The position numbers were made by a program, and so were the translations under genes. Of a stretch of 64,000 bases of DNA, positions 35,500-45,642 are shown piece by piece. A model generated the notes under the pieces. It was not told where the DNA came from. It made no database searches and saw nothing but the letters and a program-made list of their open reading frames with translations. Each line of letters begins with the position of its first letter. Position 1 is the first letter of the stretch. This DNA comes from Perkinsus marinus ATCC 50983 (lineage: Eukaryota > Perkinsozoa > Perkinsida > Perkinsidae), in the NCBI RefSeq assembly GCF_000006405.1, contig NW_003202100.1:140567-204566 (forward strand). Reading direction: 5' to 3'.

Positions 35500-37619
35500 T
35501 TGAGAAGCAAAGCCCACTGATAAGTTGGGGTTGTTTGTAGACTTTCTAAGGGGAAGACCGGTACTGCTACCCGCTAGGGTGGCGGCGATTCCCAATTTTC
35601 TTGCGATCCCAAGAAATTGGGTATGGAAACGGTGTTCATTCTTAGAGGGAAGTCGTAGTAGACTTGGCAGTGCCAAGTTGGCACTCAGGAAGTTCCAAAG
35701 CGATGAAAGCCTTAAAACTTCACGTGAACACTACGCTACGTTCACGCACAAACTCGATGAGCGGAGCGAAGTGAGTCTTCTTCCATGTTATGGAACATGA
35801 GCACTCGGAGGCCAGCCATCACCCCAGCCACAACGTGAGGTTATCTCTACGGATTCAGAATTGACATTTCACTATGCGGTATTACGCGAATCCAAAAAGT
35901 CTTGCATCTCAAGTCCTAGCACCTGGTAAAAAGGCCCAGCTAAGAACAAGAAGTCCCCTTGAAGAGGGGTGACCTGTATCAAGTGTGATAGTCCTATACA
36001 AGGAAACACAAATCCGAATTTGATAATCAAACTCGTCCGCCTGCACAATGCGACATGTCTACACATTTGCGCCAAAATAGCGTTATGGCTGCACCGATGT
36101 GTGGTAAGCGTAAAATGACCACCCGCCTGTATAGGGAGCCCCCCCCCATAAACAACACGATAGTAGCTTCGCTCTCGGCAAAGGAAGAGGCATCTCATAC
36201 TACTGCTTGGCCTGAGGCCAATGGCCTCTTGCATCCCTCCCACAGAGAATCTCACATCACTCCACTCCGTGGAGTACACTGCTGAATTGGATTCAAACTG
36301 GGACCAAAACTATAGTATCATTACTCACGAGGACCAAGCTGTCATATTCCAGAAGCTTCACTATGAAGTGGTTGATATTCGGATGAGACTACCATCCGAA
36401 ACATGAGAGACACCCAAGTGCCTTCCCAGGGAGGAATGCAACCCTACCGCGATGTTATTTGTTCACACATATTATGGTTAGCATCGCGACATTATCAAGC
36501 CTCGAAAAATTATCATCCAGAAACAGGCGTACGTTTGAGATGAAGAGAATTTTAGGGCGTAACGAAACGAACCATCGATACACATAAATGCTCAAAGTGA
36601 GTTGCAACTGAACTTGGGCACTTGAGTGTCGACTTCGTTGGAACGTGTCAAGTTTGACAGAGACGTGTCCTAGCGATACCCCACCCTCATTTCGGCAATA
36701 AATTGTCGATACTAAAGTCCACGATAGGCCAATGCATAGCACCTGGCCAGGCATGTCTATAGATCATCCTTCCGCGTGTAATGGACATGTCAAAGTGTCA
36801 AAAATCTCCTCGACGACTTTGAACATTTACTACTTGACATGTCGAAACATGACGCAATTGGCCGCAGTCACTGCAACACACCTTCCCATCCCAGAGAGGT
36901 TCCTCACTTGTGAGAGCCTTCCCTAAGTTCTTGGTGCTTCCTCACCGACATATGTCGGTGACCATGTGCACAAATTTCAACACTGCCCAAAGCATTACCG
37001 TCGAGGCCGGAGAGTAGCCCGATGTGTACCAGGGAACAGCTGAGGGAGATCGACCCAAGGAGAAATTGGAGCTGACGATGTCCGTGCTTAGACATACGAG
37101 GGATTGAATAGTTACTGAACCTATCGGTACCTACGCAGTATTGTGACAATCACAAATTGCCTGGGGGTGATGACTCCCATCATTTCGATGGGCCAGCTCC
37201 TTCCGCTTCCTGTGTTTGTCAGTATACCATCACGAGGCACTAAATCGTCGGCAGGGAGAGGTATGTCTTACATTGTGTATCTTCCAAAAGTATGCACCGT
37301 AATGATGAGGTGTTATCAACAGAAACCCTCCAATACTACCAGAGTGTCATCCTCGCGTATTTTGATAACTCGATGTACGACATCCAAGCCACCAATAGGG
37401 GCGCCAAAAGATACAACAGCGTTGTCGCCAAGTGGCGGGGGGGGGCTTAAGTGTGGTTCCTGGTCCATGCCAGTATATAGGGTGCTGTACTAGCAGGTGG
37501 CCTCGCCGTTTATGCAAATAATTCCGGTACTGGAATTTTTCACGCATTTTGATATAATCGTTATCGTCTTGAGTAGGCAACAAGTCACAAGTCAGTGCTT
37601 TTTCAGTGTGGTCCACACC

Positions 37620-40600
37620 ATGCCTTCTGCAAAGAAGACTCGCCAAGTGCTGCCTGAAGCTTTCGAGGCTCCCAAACCCGTTCGTGAGGAGGATGCGGCC
37701 CTGCAAGAGTTGGAAGACTCTGAGGATACTCCCGGTTTCGAAATTGGAGACGATATTGTTGAAAATGCAAGTACACATGCCAGTGGTGATGAGGAGTAAT
37801 ATCAAGGCTATGGGGAGGACTCAAAAGCTGGCGAATCTCGCCGAATCGAATTACTCTAAGTGGTAGAGGAATTGCTTATTTGTTCTTGTCATTTTCAGAG
37901 GGGAGGAGTCTTCCGAGACCGAGGACGATTACGATTCGGACGACTCTGATGATGAGTAAGGGGCCAAAAGTGGAGGATATTGAAGAGCTGCATCATCTCA
38001 GGTATACTCGGAACCGTATAGGCAAAGTACCGCTGAAGTGGTATCTCGACAATCATGATCATATTGGTTATGATATCTCTGGGAAAAAGATTGCACGCAC
38101 TGTGAAGACTTCCGAGATAGATACTCTCTTGAGAGCGGTAGTAAGGGCCCAGGCATTGTATGGAGGAGGTCAGATTCATCGTGCTAATATAGCTGTCGCT
38201 TGTTAGGCCGAGGATCCCGATGCTTGGCGCACCGTCACTGATATCAAGAACGACAGGGAGATCAAGCTAAGTGACACCGACCTCAGGATCATACAGTGAG
38301 ATCAGCCGTAGTCAACTGGCCGCCTGTCATTCAATGCCGACCTCAGGCGTATCCGAAAGGGCTTTTTCCCTACTGGTCGTGGTGATGGCGATGAGGATGA
38401 GGAATTCCAGGTAGGGTGGTGAGGTGTCTAGGCATAGTAACCAAGGCTAATCATGGTAGGTTGAGTATGAGGACCGTATAGAAGACAAAATTCACCCAAT
38501 GAGAACTCGATACCTTACGAAGAAGTCGTTCATGCCGGACCAAGACGAGGCTCGTAAGGTCAAGAGATTGATCAAGCTCATAAGGGCCGGCATTATCAAG
38601 CCTAAGGAGGAGAAGCCTGCGAAGGAGGAGGTATCTTATACCACTCCTCGACGAAACCCAATTGCATGTCGCGTTTCAGGAAGAAGTGTTTGATGCTTGG
38701 GGCGATGAGGACGAGGAAGGGGAGGGCAGGAAGCTGAAGGGTGAGATTGATTCTGGCATCCTTCTTTTGACGCAGCCTGCCTTAGGCCCAGCGCCAATAC
38801 CAGCTCCGAAGCAGGCCCTGCCTACTCACAGTGAGAGCTACAACCCTCCGGATGAGTATCTATTCGATGATGTAAGCTCACGGTGTTGTTGCTTCGTCTT
38901 CTTCTCACATGGTGGTCCTAGGCTGAGAAAGCTGAATGGGAGGCCGGTGATGACAGTATTAGGAAGCAGAATTATATGCCGCAGAAATTCGCCTGTTTGC
39001 GACACGTTCCCTTCTACAGAGATTTCCTCAAGGAACGTTTCGAGCGATGCCTCGATCTTTATCTTTGTCCTCGAGTGGTGAAGAAGAAGATGAATGTTGG
39101 TAATTCGTCTGATATGCCCACTCGGACTCGCGGCTGATCGTCTCTGGCCAGATCCGTTGTCGTTGTTGCCACAATTGCCGTCACCTTCGGACCTCCGACC
39201 CTTCCCTACTACTGTGGGTGTCGACTTCAAGGGCCACCATGAGAAGGTCACTGACAGCAGCTTCAATGCTACGTGAGGCCTTTGCTTATACCACGCCATT
39301 GAGAAATCACGTCTTGGTCTGTTCAGTGGGGAGCTGTTGGCAACCTGTGCTGCTGATGGGTTGAGGATATGGGATACACTCAGTGGATGCTGCCTTCTGC
39401 AAAGGAGTCCGACTAAGGCAATCGTTAAACAGAAAAACGATGAGGGAGAGTGTAGTAGAAGGAACCGCTCTGGTGTTGGCGAGTGACTGCCTTTTTCAGT
39501 GGTTGAAGTTGAGGTAGACGTGTCACCACTGTGTGTCTCGTGGCACCCTAAATATGCTGATATTCTGGCCGTGGGCACCAATAACGGAACGGTGGAACTA
39601 CTCAGGTAAGCTCGAAGCATTGCAGGTATTGTTTTGCGCAATTACGGTTGGGCAATCAGGCCGCAGTGTGTGAAGGCATCGCCGGCGGCAGAGGAGGATG
39701 AGGAGAGTGAGGATGAGGACGAGGAGGAGTCGGCCGGTCCGAGGCGACCGACGGCCAATGCTGACCTTTTGGAGCCAGTTGAGGATGGGTGATCTCGAAG
39801 CCCTTCACATGAGGTTGAGGATTTATCAAGGTTTCAGGGATTGGACTGCCGTTAGCGATGCTCCAGGGTTTGAGGGTCTTCTCATTAAGGCTGATGAACG
39901 CGCTGATATCACTAAACTAACGTGGCACCCTAAAGGTAACCTGGTCCCTGGAGAGCTCTGAGTGATGTCGTTGGTAGGATGGTATCTATCCCATGTGGCG
40001 CCCAATGCGGTACAAGTGAGGTCTCAGTGTGTTATACACAACCTGAGGTCTCAGAAGACTATCAGACCGTTCAGCAAGTCGAAGGGTGGCAAGATACAGG
40101 CCTCGGCCTTCCATCCTCGGAAACCGCAGTTCTATATCTGCACTCAGAAGAATGTAGGTCCTAGGATTGGTCATGTTCTTGGGAGTTTGTGCATGCGTGC
40201 ACGAGGATGGTATATACGTGCAGGGACTTGTGCTTTTCAGAATAGATATCACAGTGTGATGGTTGCATTATGATGTGTATCAGGTCCGGCTGTATGATCT
40301 GAAGGCTCAGTCCTTGGTGCGTACCTACGTCTCGGGCGCTCAGCATATCATGGCGATTTCGGTCTTCCCTGGGACCGGTGAGCATTTGACCATAGTCAGT
40401 CAGGATAGAAGATTGTGTTGGTTCGATAATGAGCTTGGCAATAAGCCTTGGAAGACTTGGAGGTATACTCTCCTCTTGCTTCCCCATGAGCTGCTGATGA
40501 CCATATTTTTGACAGATATCATAAGCGAGTGGTTCGTGATGTTGAATTCCATCCCTTGGCCGCGGGAAGGCTTCCTCTTATGGCAACCTGCTCTGATGAT

Positions 40601-40887
40601 GGCAGTGCTCATATATTCCACGCGAAAGTGTAGGTTACCATGCAATGTTCTGTCGTTCTCCTAAACTGGTATAAGGAATTGTGTGGGCTGCTGTCCCCAT
40701 AAGGGGACACTCCGTGTCACTGTTGCTGTGTGTAAGGTACAACGATGCTATGTCGAATCCACTGGTGGTCCCAGTGAAGAAGCTACGCCCTAAGGATGGT
40801 GGTCGAATTCTCTCTTGCTCGTGGCACCCTCATCAGCCTTGGATCCTCCTTACAATGGGAGACGGTCGTGTCCAGATGTGGGTATAA
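37620..40887 (+). CDS. BOP1: Ribosome biogenesis protein BOP1/Erb1, complete copy
   Basis: WD40 protein of the PeBoW complex needed for 60S subunit assembly in the nucleolus. Start [20 protein letters not shown] lies 12 bases after a TTTTTCAG acceptor-like site. An acidic N-terminus ([19 protein letters not shown]) leads into the BOP1NT domain: [108 protein letters not shown] and [13 protein letters not shown]. The WD40 domain follows: [71 protein letters not shown], and the end [20 protein letters not shown]. About fifteen introns, mostly 45-60 nt. This is the only complete BOP1 in the window. Confidence 0.92.
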
Positions 40888-41160
40888 GTTGAAGTTATTC
40901 GGGATGCTCCTCAACAACTGTCCCAACGTTTCTCTACCAGCATTATACGTCATTATCAGCTTGACTAGGTAGAGACTTGTGTTCATTACTGGAACCCGCG
41001 CAATTGACTTTGCAATTAATCTCATTGAGGTAGACGTCGTGATTGTGTGCTAGCAGCCATAAGTTCTTAGCTAAAAACTCATCGTGGACTTGTTGTGTGT
41101 GGAGACAAAATTAGGTTTTTTTGTTGTTGAAGTTACTGCCTTATCTTCCCATTTCTGTAT

Positions 41161-41817
41161 ATGAAGTTCTTCAAGTCATTTGCCGTAAGTGCTGCTTATT
41201 TGATCGCCCTCTCTGGGGCTGTTGATTCCAACGGTACTGTCGTAACGACTCCTGCTGGCAACGACAACGCCGCGACCTCGAGCCCTGCTATGACTACTGC
41301 TCCATCGCAACAGGGTTCCCCTAATGGTCCTACGTCTAGTGTCACTACTGGTGCCAGTAGCAATGGTACCCAAACTGGTACCACGCCTTTGCCTGCTGGT
41401 GACGTTGCTGCATGCCCTACTGGTTGGTGTCTCGATTACCAGTTCAATCCTGGTAACAATACGTGTATCACGCCCGATCCAGTGAAGCTGATGGACTGTT
41501 GGGAAGACTACTGTGCTGAAGAGGAGCCTGGTGGATACTGTTTGGTGTGGGAGCCCGATAGTGGTCGTGTTTGCCATGGTGGTCTGAAGAAGTGCTATTG
41601 CCCGGATTACCAGACGAAGACGATGAAGTACTACCCTCCTAGTCAAATGCCTGATGGATGGTCAGCCGCTCAGCAGTGTGTATATGAGGGAGCTACTGGC
41701 ACTACCAAGGCCCCTGCCCCTCCCCCGGTCGTTCCTGCCTCAAATGGCGTTAGAACCGCAATTTCGATTGCAGGGGGTGCTGCTCTCGGAACCCTTGTTA
41801 TCGGCAACGTTTTCTGA
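41161..41817 (+). CDS. Secreted, probably GPI-anchored Thr/Ser-rich surface protein
   Basis: Single exon, 218 residues, unusual among its intron-rich neighbours. Signal peptide MKFFKSFAVSAAYLIALSGA. Then a mucin-like Ser/Thr/Gly/Asn region (about residues 22-80; TSSPAMTTAPSQQGSPNGPT) suited to O-glycosylation. A cysteine-rich core (about 84-175; CPTGWCLDYQFNPGNNTC, CWEDYCAEEEPGGYC, CHGGLKKCYCP) holds about twelve Cys, probably disulfide-bonded. A Pro-rich linker APAPPPVVPASNG leads to a hydrophobic tail, AISIAGGAALGTLVIGNVF, running to the stop, as in GPI-attachment signals. No known domain recognised. Likely a cell-surface or wall protein. Confidence 0.75.
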   Translation: MKFFKSFAVSAAYLIALSGAVDSNGTVVTTPAGNDNAATSSPAMTTAPSQQGSPNGPTSSVTTGASSNGTQTGTTPLPAGDVAACPTGWCLDYQFNPGNNTCITPDPVKLMDCWEDYCAEEEPGGYCLVWEPDSGRVCHGGLKKCYCPDYQTKTMKYYPPSQMPDGWSAAQQCVYEGATGTTKAPAPPPVVPASNGVRTAISIAGGAALGTLVIGNVF

Positions 41818-42750
41818 AATACTGTTGGTTGACTTTCTTCGTATACTTCTATTATGCGGTAGTAGTATATGTGTGTTATTCTAGTTACTAAACCTTGTTC
41901 AGCGACTGGAATCCCTAGTGTTTAATGACACTAATTCGCTTTGCCTGTCTGCGAATGTGTAAAGTTATGAGCATTATGATCGACATCATCATCATCGCCC
42001 TTTCGACGAGCTCACAAGCAACTCGTTGTGAGGGTATGCCTGATAGGGTATCAAATACCGCTGAAGGTGTTTAGTTCGCCCAAGTGCAACTTCGGTTGGG
42101 TAGTGTTGACGTTGATGATATTTGTTCTTGTGGGCAGGCTGTGAATTTCCGTGTTTTTGCGTGATACTAGAATTATTTGTGTTTTCTGCGTCGTGGCTGA
42201 TAACTGATCTATTATATCTGCATATGTATTGTTTCTGAGTTGAGTCGATAAGTTTCGTTCGGTTGGGTGTTGGTATTTCGAGGATAATTCATACAAACGG
42301 CAGTTACTGAGGCTGCTTTTGAGTGTGAAACTTTATAGAGATTGCATGATGAAGGGATGTGAACCTTCCAAATCGAACGGTTGCCACACCAAAATTGTGC
42401 ATAGGGGTGTGGCAATGTAGTCGCCAAGTTGACGTGAAGTCATTAATGATCATAAAAAGAAAGATTAAACTTCCTGGTGGCGTTATGGGGACGCACTTGA
42501 TTGTAAGTTACACTTTGTAACCACAATGGCTACTCTGGTGACTATCCCGATAACAGTATGGGTATTGGCTGTCTCCTACTATTCCTGTGACAAACAATGG
42601 GTAGCGACTTAATCAGTGGGGCTGCTCCACGCCGCCAGTTTCGCTCCTAATAGGACCAATTTCGCTGTTCGCTAGGGCAGATACATGTTGCAGATACATG
42701 TTGCGATGTTTGTTCTCGTTTGGTCGAAGCCTATTCTGTTCACTCGGGTA

Positions 42751-42862
42751 AATTAGACTCCATGCAAGTTGATTCGAGTAGAGTTGACTCCATGCAACCT
42801 GATTCGAGTAGAGTTGACTCCATGCAAGCTGATTCGAGTAGAGTTGACTCCATGCAAGCTGA
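42751..42862. repeat. 30-bp tandem repeat, about 3.7 copies
   Basis: Units start at 42751, 42781, 42811 and 42841, each containing GACTCCATGCAAG, a variable dinucleotide and GATTCGAGTA. Copies differ at one to four positions. A minus-strand frame through it repeats LAWSQLYSNQ, but no gene context supports translation. Confidence 0.9.
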
Positions 42863-43448
42863 ATTGTTGCGTTAACGAGTGATGCCATTGTCGGTGTTAA
42901 TAGTGGAAATTTCCCTATTCACCTATTCAGGATGCCAAGTGAAGGACTCAGTCCAGCAGTCAGTGCCATATGATATGTGATTCATAGTCGGAATCGTAAG
43001 TGTATCATACCACGATCGTAAGAAGGTATTACTATCCTCTAAGTCGACATGAGTATAACGGTGGTATTGAGACGTCTAGTACTTGCCTGTGTTGCATTAT
43101 TCTGGAGTCAAGATCACTGCTAGTCTGAACTAGGGAACCCTTATGATGCACACGGAGACTACCTACGAAGACTGGAGGGTTGTAAGAAACTTTGTCCTTG
43201 TATCTCTCATCACCCGTCTTTCCCTAGGCATCCAGTTCGGGTATACCTTCTTGATCGAGAGAACGTTTTAGAGGATATGGACCCTGTCGTCAAGCCGCTA
43301 CTCCTCGAGATTCGGTTCGAGTATTTCACTAAAGGAGCTATTATCAAAAGAGCACTGGTCATCGGGTTCGGCCATAAATCAATATGTTCCCGTTATATAT
43401 GTTCCCTACCACCTATTTCCACAGTGGAACTTCCACTACATCGCCCAA

Positions 43449-43515
43449 GTCGGGAATCCCGACTCGGGATGTCGCGCCGAGTCGCGCTTATTGAAATCGA
43501 TCACGTGATCGATTT
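43449..43515. promoter_or_regulatory. Palindromes just upstream of RPL39
   Basis: A perfect 22-bp palindrome at 43494-43515 is centred on CACGTG (half-site AAATCGATCAC). A 15-base hyphenated palindrome, GTCGGGAATCCCGAC, lies at 43449-43463. They are 48-114 bases before the RPL39 ATG, so a promoter role is possible but inferred from position only. Confidence 0.4.
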
Positions 43516-43562
43516 ACATCTCCTCGGCGTGAGGTAGTAGACAAATCAGCCGTCCATCCAGC

Positions 43563-43879
43563 ATGGTAATAAGGGATACTCTCAATCACCTAACCGCTGC
43601 TGCTCTACCTTATTGTCGTTGGTGTCGTTCGACCGCCTCGGTGTGTGCATTTCAACCATTATTCATGTTTAGGGTTCCATCAAGTCCTTCAAGACTAAGA
43701 GAACTTTGGGCAAGAAGATCAAGCAGAATCGCCCTCTGCCTCAGTGGTTCCGAATGAGGACCAACAACACCATCAGGTATCAACTCCCACCTTCTTCCTC
43801 CTCTCCTTCTCACTGTCATCATCATCACAGGTACAACGCCAAGCGTCGTCACTGGAGGCGCACTAAGATCGGTATCTAA
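43563..43879 (+). CDS. RPL39: Large-subunit ribosomal protein eL39
   Basis: 51-residue protein lining the ribosome exit tunnel. The first intron comes directly after the ATG (43563-43565), then [35 protein letters not shown], a second intron, and [15 protein letters not shown], stop 43877-43879. Nearly every residue fits the family, including QNRPxPQWxRMxTxNxIRYN and [10 protein letters not shown]. An intron right after ATG is common in ribosomal-protein genes. The snoRNA cluster starts about 290 bases downstream on the same strand. Confidence 0.96.
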
Positions 43880-44166
43880 GTGTTGGTCTTCGGTGGTAGT
43901 AGTAATACCTCACTCTACCGAGTATTACTTCCAAGCAGTGCAGCTCACAACTGTTGGAGCCTTCCTGCTGATTGCCACTGGACGCCGACTTCTCTACGTG
44001 TTGTGTTGATTCAATATGGGCGAAAGCGCGTACTTACGCAGGTGGTCGACTTGTCCTATAGTCGCACCATCTAAGTAGTACGCCATAGCTATTGAGCCTT
44101 TACTCACCGACTACCCCTACCAGTGGGGTCGCCGGCCTTTCAAGCTCGTATAGCTACCAATGCTGC
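43880..44166 (+). other. Spacer between RPL39 and the snoRNA cluster
   Basis: About 290 bases with no exon or RNA that I can support. If RPL39 and the snoRNAs share a transcript, this would be its linker. Confidence 0.35.
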
Positions 44167-44250
44167 TGCCTATGATGACTAACTGTGAAGGTCTCGTTCG
44201 TCTGACTTTAGATGTGGAGATATAATCACAACCACCCATAGTCTGAGGCA
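44167..44250 (+). ncRNA. C/D-box snoRNA candidate 1 (18S rRNA guide)
   Basis: Box C TATGATGA (44171-44178), D' CTGA (44202-44205), D CTGA (44243-44246), terminal stem TGCC/GGCA (44167-44170, 44247-44250). Length 84 nt. The bases before D' (44188-44201) are complementary to 18S ACGAACGAGACCTT over 14 nt. Those before D (44228-44242) match 18S CTATGGGTGGTGGTG at 14 of 15. By the five-nucleotide rule, D should methylate the U equivalent to yeast Um1269 (guided there by snR55; human U33 counterpart). rRNA sequences are from memory. Confidence 0.85.
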
Positions 44251-44263
44251 TCGAAAGCAAGGA

Positions 44264-44347
44264 GTTGATGATGATGAACCAAAATGTATGGAATCTCGTT
44301 AACCTGAGTTCTAGTGAAGACCATATAAAGTAAGGCTGATATGCAAC
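44264..44347 (+). ncRNA. C/D-box snoRNA candidate 2 (25S/28S rRNA guide)
   Basis: Box C ATGATGA (44268-44274 or 44271-44277), D' CTGA (44304-44307), D CTGA (44336-44339), outer pairing GTTG/CAAC (44264-44267, 44344-44347). The D' guide (44290-44302) is complementary to TTAACGAGATTCC, 13 nt, a conserved part of 25S/28S rRNA near a known cluster of 2'-O-methyl sites. No target recognised for the D guide. Confidence 0.75.
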
Positions 44348-44351
44348 GGAA

Positions 44352-44433
44352 TAGGGATGATGACAACATACTTCACTGGAGGCGCTATAGAAGTAGCCGC
44401 TGAACAGTATTACCAAGATCTGCACTGATCCTA
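44352..44433 (+). ncRNA. C/D-box snoRNA candidate 3 (25S/28S rRNA guide)
   Basis: Box C ATGATGA (44357-44363), D' CTGA (44400-44403), D CTGA (44425-44428), terminal stem TAGGG/TCCTA (44352-44356, 44429-44433) with one G-U pair. Length 82 nt. The D guide (44412-44424) is complementary to TGCAGATCTTGGT, 13 nt, a conserved 25S/28S sequence. The predicted target is the G of UGCAG. No target recognised for D'. Confidence 0.8.
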
Positions 44434-44689
44434 ATGTAAGTTGATAATTATCACGATACTGGAGACGACTCGAGTGGCCGGTGAACAGCTCGACGAGCAA
44501 GATATGCAATGGTCATGTGTGATGACGATCCTCCTCCACGACTATGTCCTGTCTTCTTGCATCAGATCTTTCATTACCTCTGTTGTGTAGATATAAATTT
44601 GATTTGTTTACTAGAGATGGGAAGTGGGCAAAGTGTGGTATGGTTTGGTGTGGGAAATGGGCGTCAGGTTGACTACTTTCTGCACGTCC

Positions 44690-45635
44690 ATGCCACCGCG
44701 ATATAATAATGATTCCAATCGTCCTACAGGGGAGTCCAGAGCGACACTAGCGGCTGAGGTGCGGGCCCTACGGGAAGAGTTACGGCAAGTGAAACGGGGA
44801 GCTCCGCCGGCGCCTCCTCCGTTACGGCCACTACGAGAGTCAATTGAGCACCCTCTGTCGAGCACGCCATGGTGGAGACGATCGAGAGAGAGGCACGATT
44901 GCTCTTGGCCGCTGAGGGATGACTCCGTCTCTCCAGAAAGGGTCTCAGATGCTCCCATCAGGACCAGTGAGGACGTACCGGCCACACCTGTACTCATCGC
45001 CACGCCCAAGTCCCTTGGGGGTACAATACCTAGCGAGAGAGCAGCGCCTGCATCCAGTCCAGTAGCGAGGCTTAATAGTAGACTGCCATCAACTACGTTG
45101 CCTCGGCTCATGCCTACTGAATGGGGAGAGATGAGAGGCGTAGCACGGCGGTCAGTGTATGTAGCAGCTGATGTTAGCCGATACCAGTCCCCGGATCGAT
45201 CCCGGGGGGCGGCAGTATTAGAATGGAGGCTCAAAGAGCTTGATGAAGGTACTAATGTTATTGTTTATGTCAGCTGTAGTGCTTACCTTCCATTTTAGAG
45301 GTCCGAGCCCTCCGTCTCGAGAACGCATCTTTGCGGGCTGAGCTGGAGGTACTACGTCGTTGCACTTCACCAGCTCGTGGCCATCAGGAGGGAGATAATA
45401 ATCCTCGGCCGCCATCTCGAGGAAGGAGTGCCTCTCGGACTCGGCGACACCAGTGTGTCTCTCCTCGGCTAAGGTGGTAGTATCCTCTCTGGGGTATTTG
45501 GTTCTTAAGGGCGATGCTAGTAGGTCTCGAACGCCCCCACCACCACCAGAAGGCCACACGCAAACATCTTGGCTACGCTTTCAATGTGCCCAGCGAGCAA
45601 AGGCTAAGCGCCGCGCCGGAGCTGCTCGTTCGTGA
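44690..45635 (+). CDS. Unidentified coiled-coil / disordered protein
   Basis: Start chosen at 44690 (MPPRYNNDSNRPTGESRATL). A coiled-coil segment follows (AAEVRALREELRQVKRG), then a proline-, serine- and arginine-rich region (APPAPPPLRPLRES; SPERVSDAPIRTSEDVPATP) that looks disordered. After LEWRLKELDE a 48-nt intron joins EVRALRLENASLRAELEVLR, a second coiled coil. The C-terminal exon is Pro-rich then basic (RTPPPPPEGHTQTSWLRFQC, AKAKRRAGAARS), ending at 45635. An upstream in-frame ATG at 44624 would add an unlikely hydrophobic stretch. Not recognised; perhaps a cytoskeletal or RNA-associated scaffold. It stops just before the RRM gene. Confidence 0.5.
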
Positions 45636-45642
45636 GGTCGGT

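Larger units (their letters stand above)
32974..38656 (+). repeat. Tandem array, unit C
   Basis: Third copy. It is the only one whose BOP1 part continues into the complete gene: homology to A and B ends after CCTCGACGAAA at 38656. It has no transposon, LINE or 264-bp insertion. Its protease half resembles B at the pro/mature junction, its central spacer (about 35500-36880) is almost identical to A, and its right part matches B. Confidence 0.93.
41818..43562. other. Long gene-poor stretch upstream of RPL39
   Basis: About 1.75 kb. I see no convincing gene. It contains the 30-bp tandem repeat (42751-42862), a 13-bp tandem duplication of GCAGATACATGTT (about 42677-42704) and palindromes near RPL39 (43449-43515). 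A short open frame at 43277 (MDPVVKPLLLEIRFEYFTKG) could be an exon but has no recognised partner. Confidence 0.4.

Noticed and set aside
42613-42888. 91-aa repeat protein with LAWSQLYSNQ units
   Set aside because: It is the translation of a short tandem repeat with no gene context or conserved flanks.
44117-44509. 130-aa minus-strand open frame
   Set aside because: It covers the three snoRNA candidates on the opposite strand, has no family similarity, and the guide/rRNA complementarity explains the sequence better.
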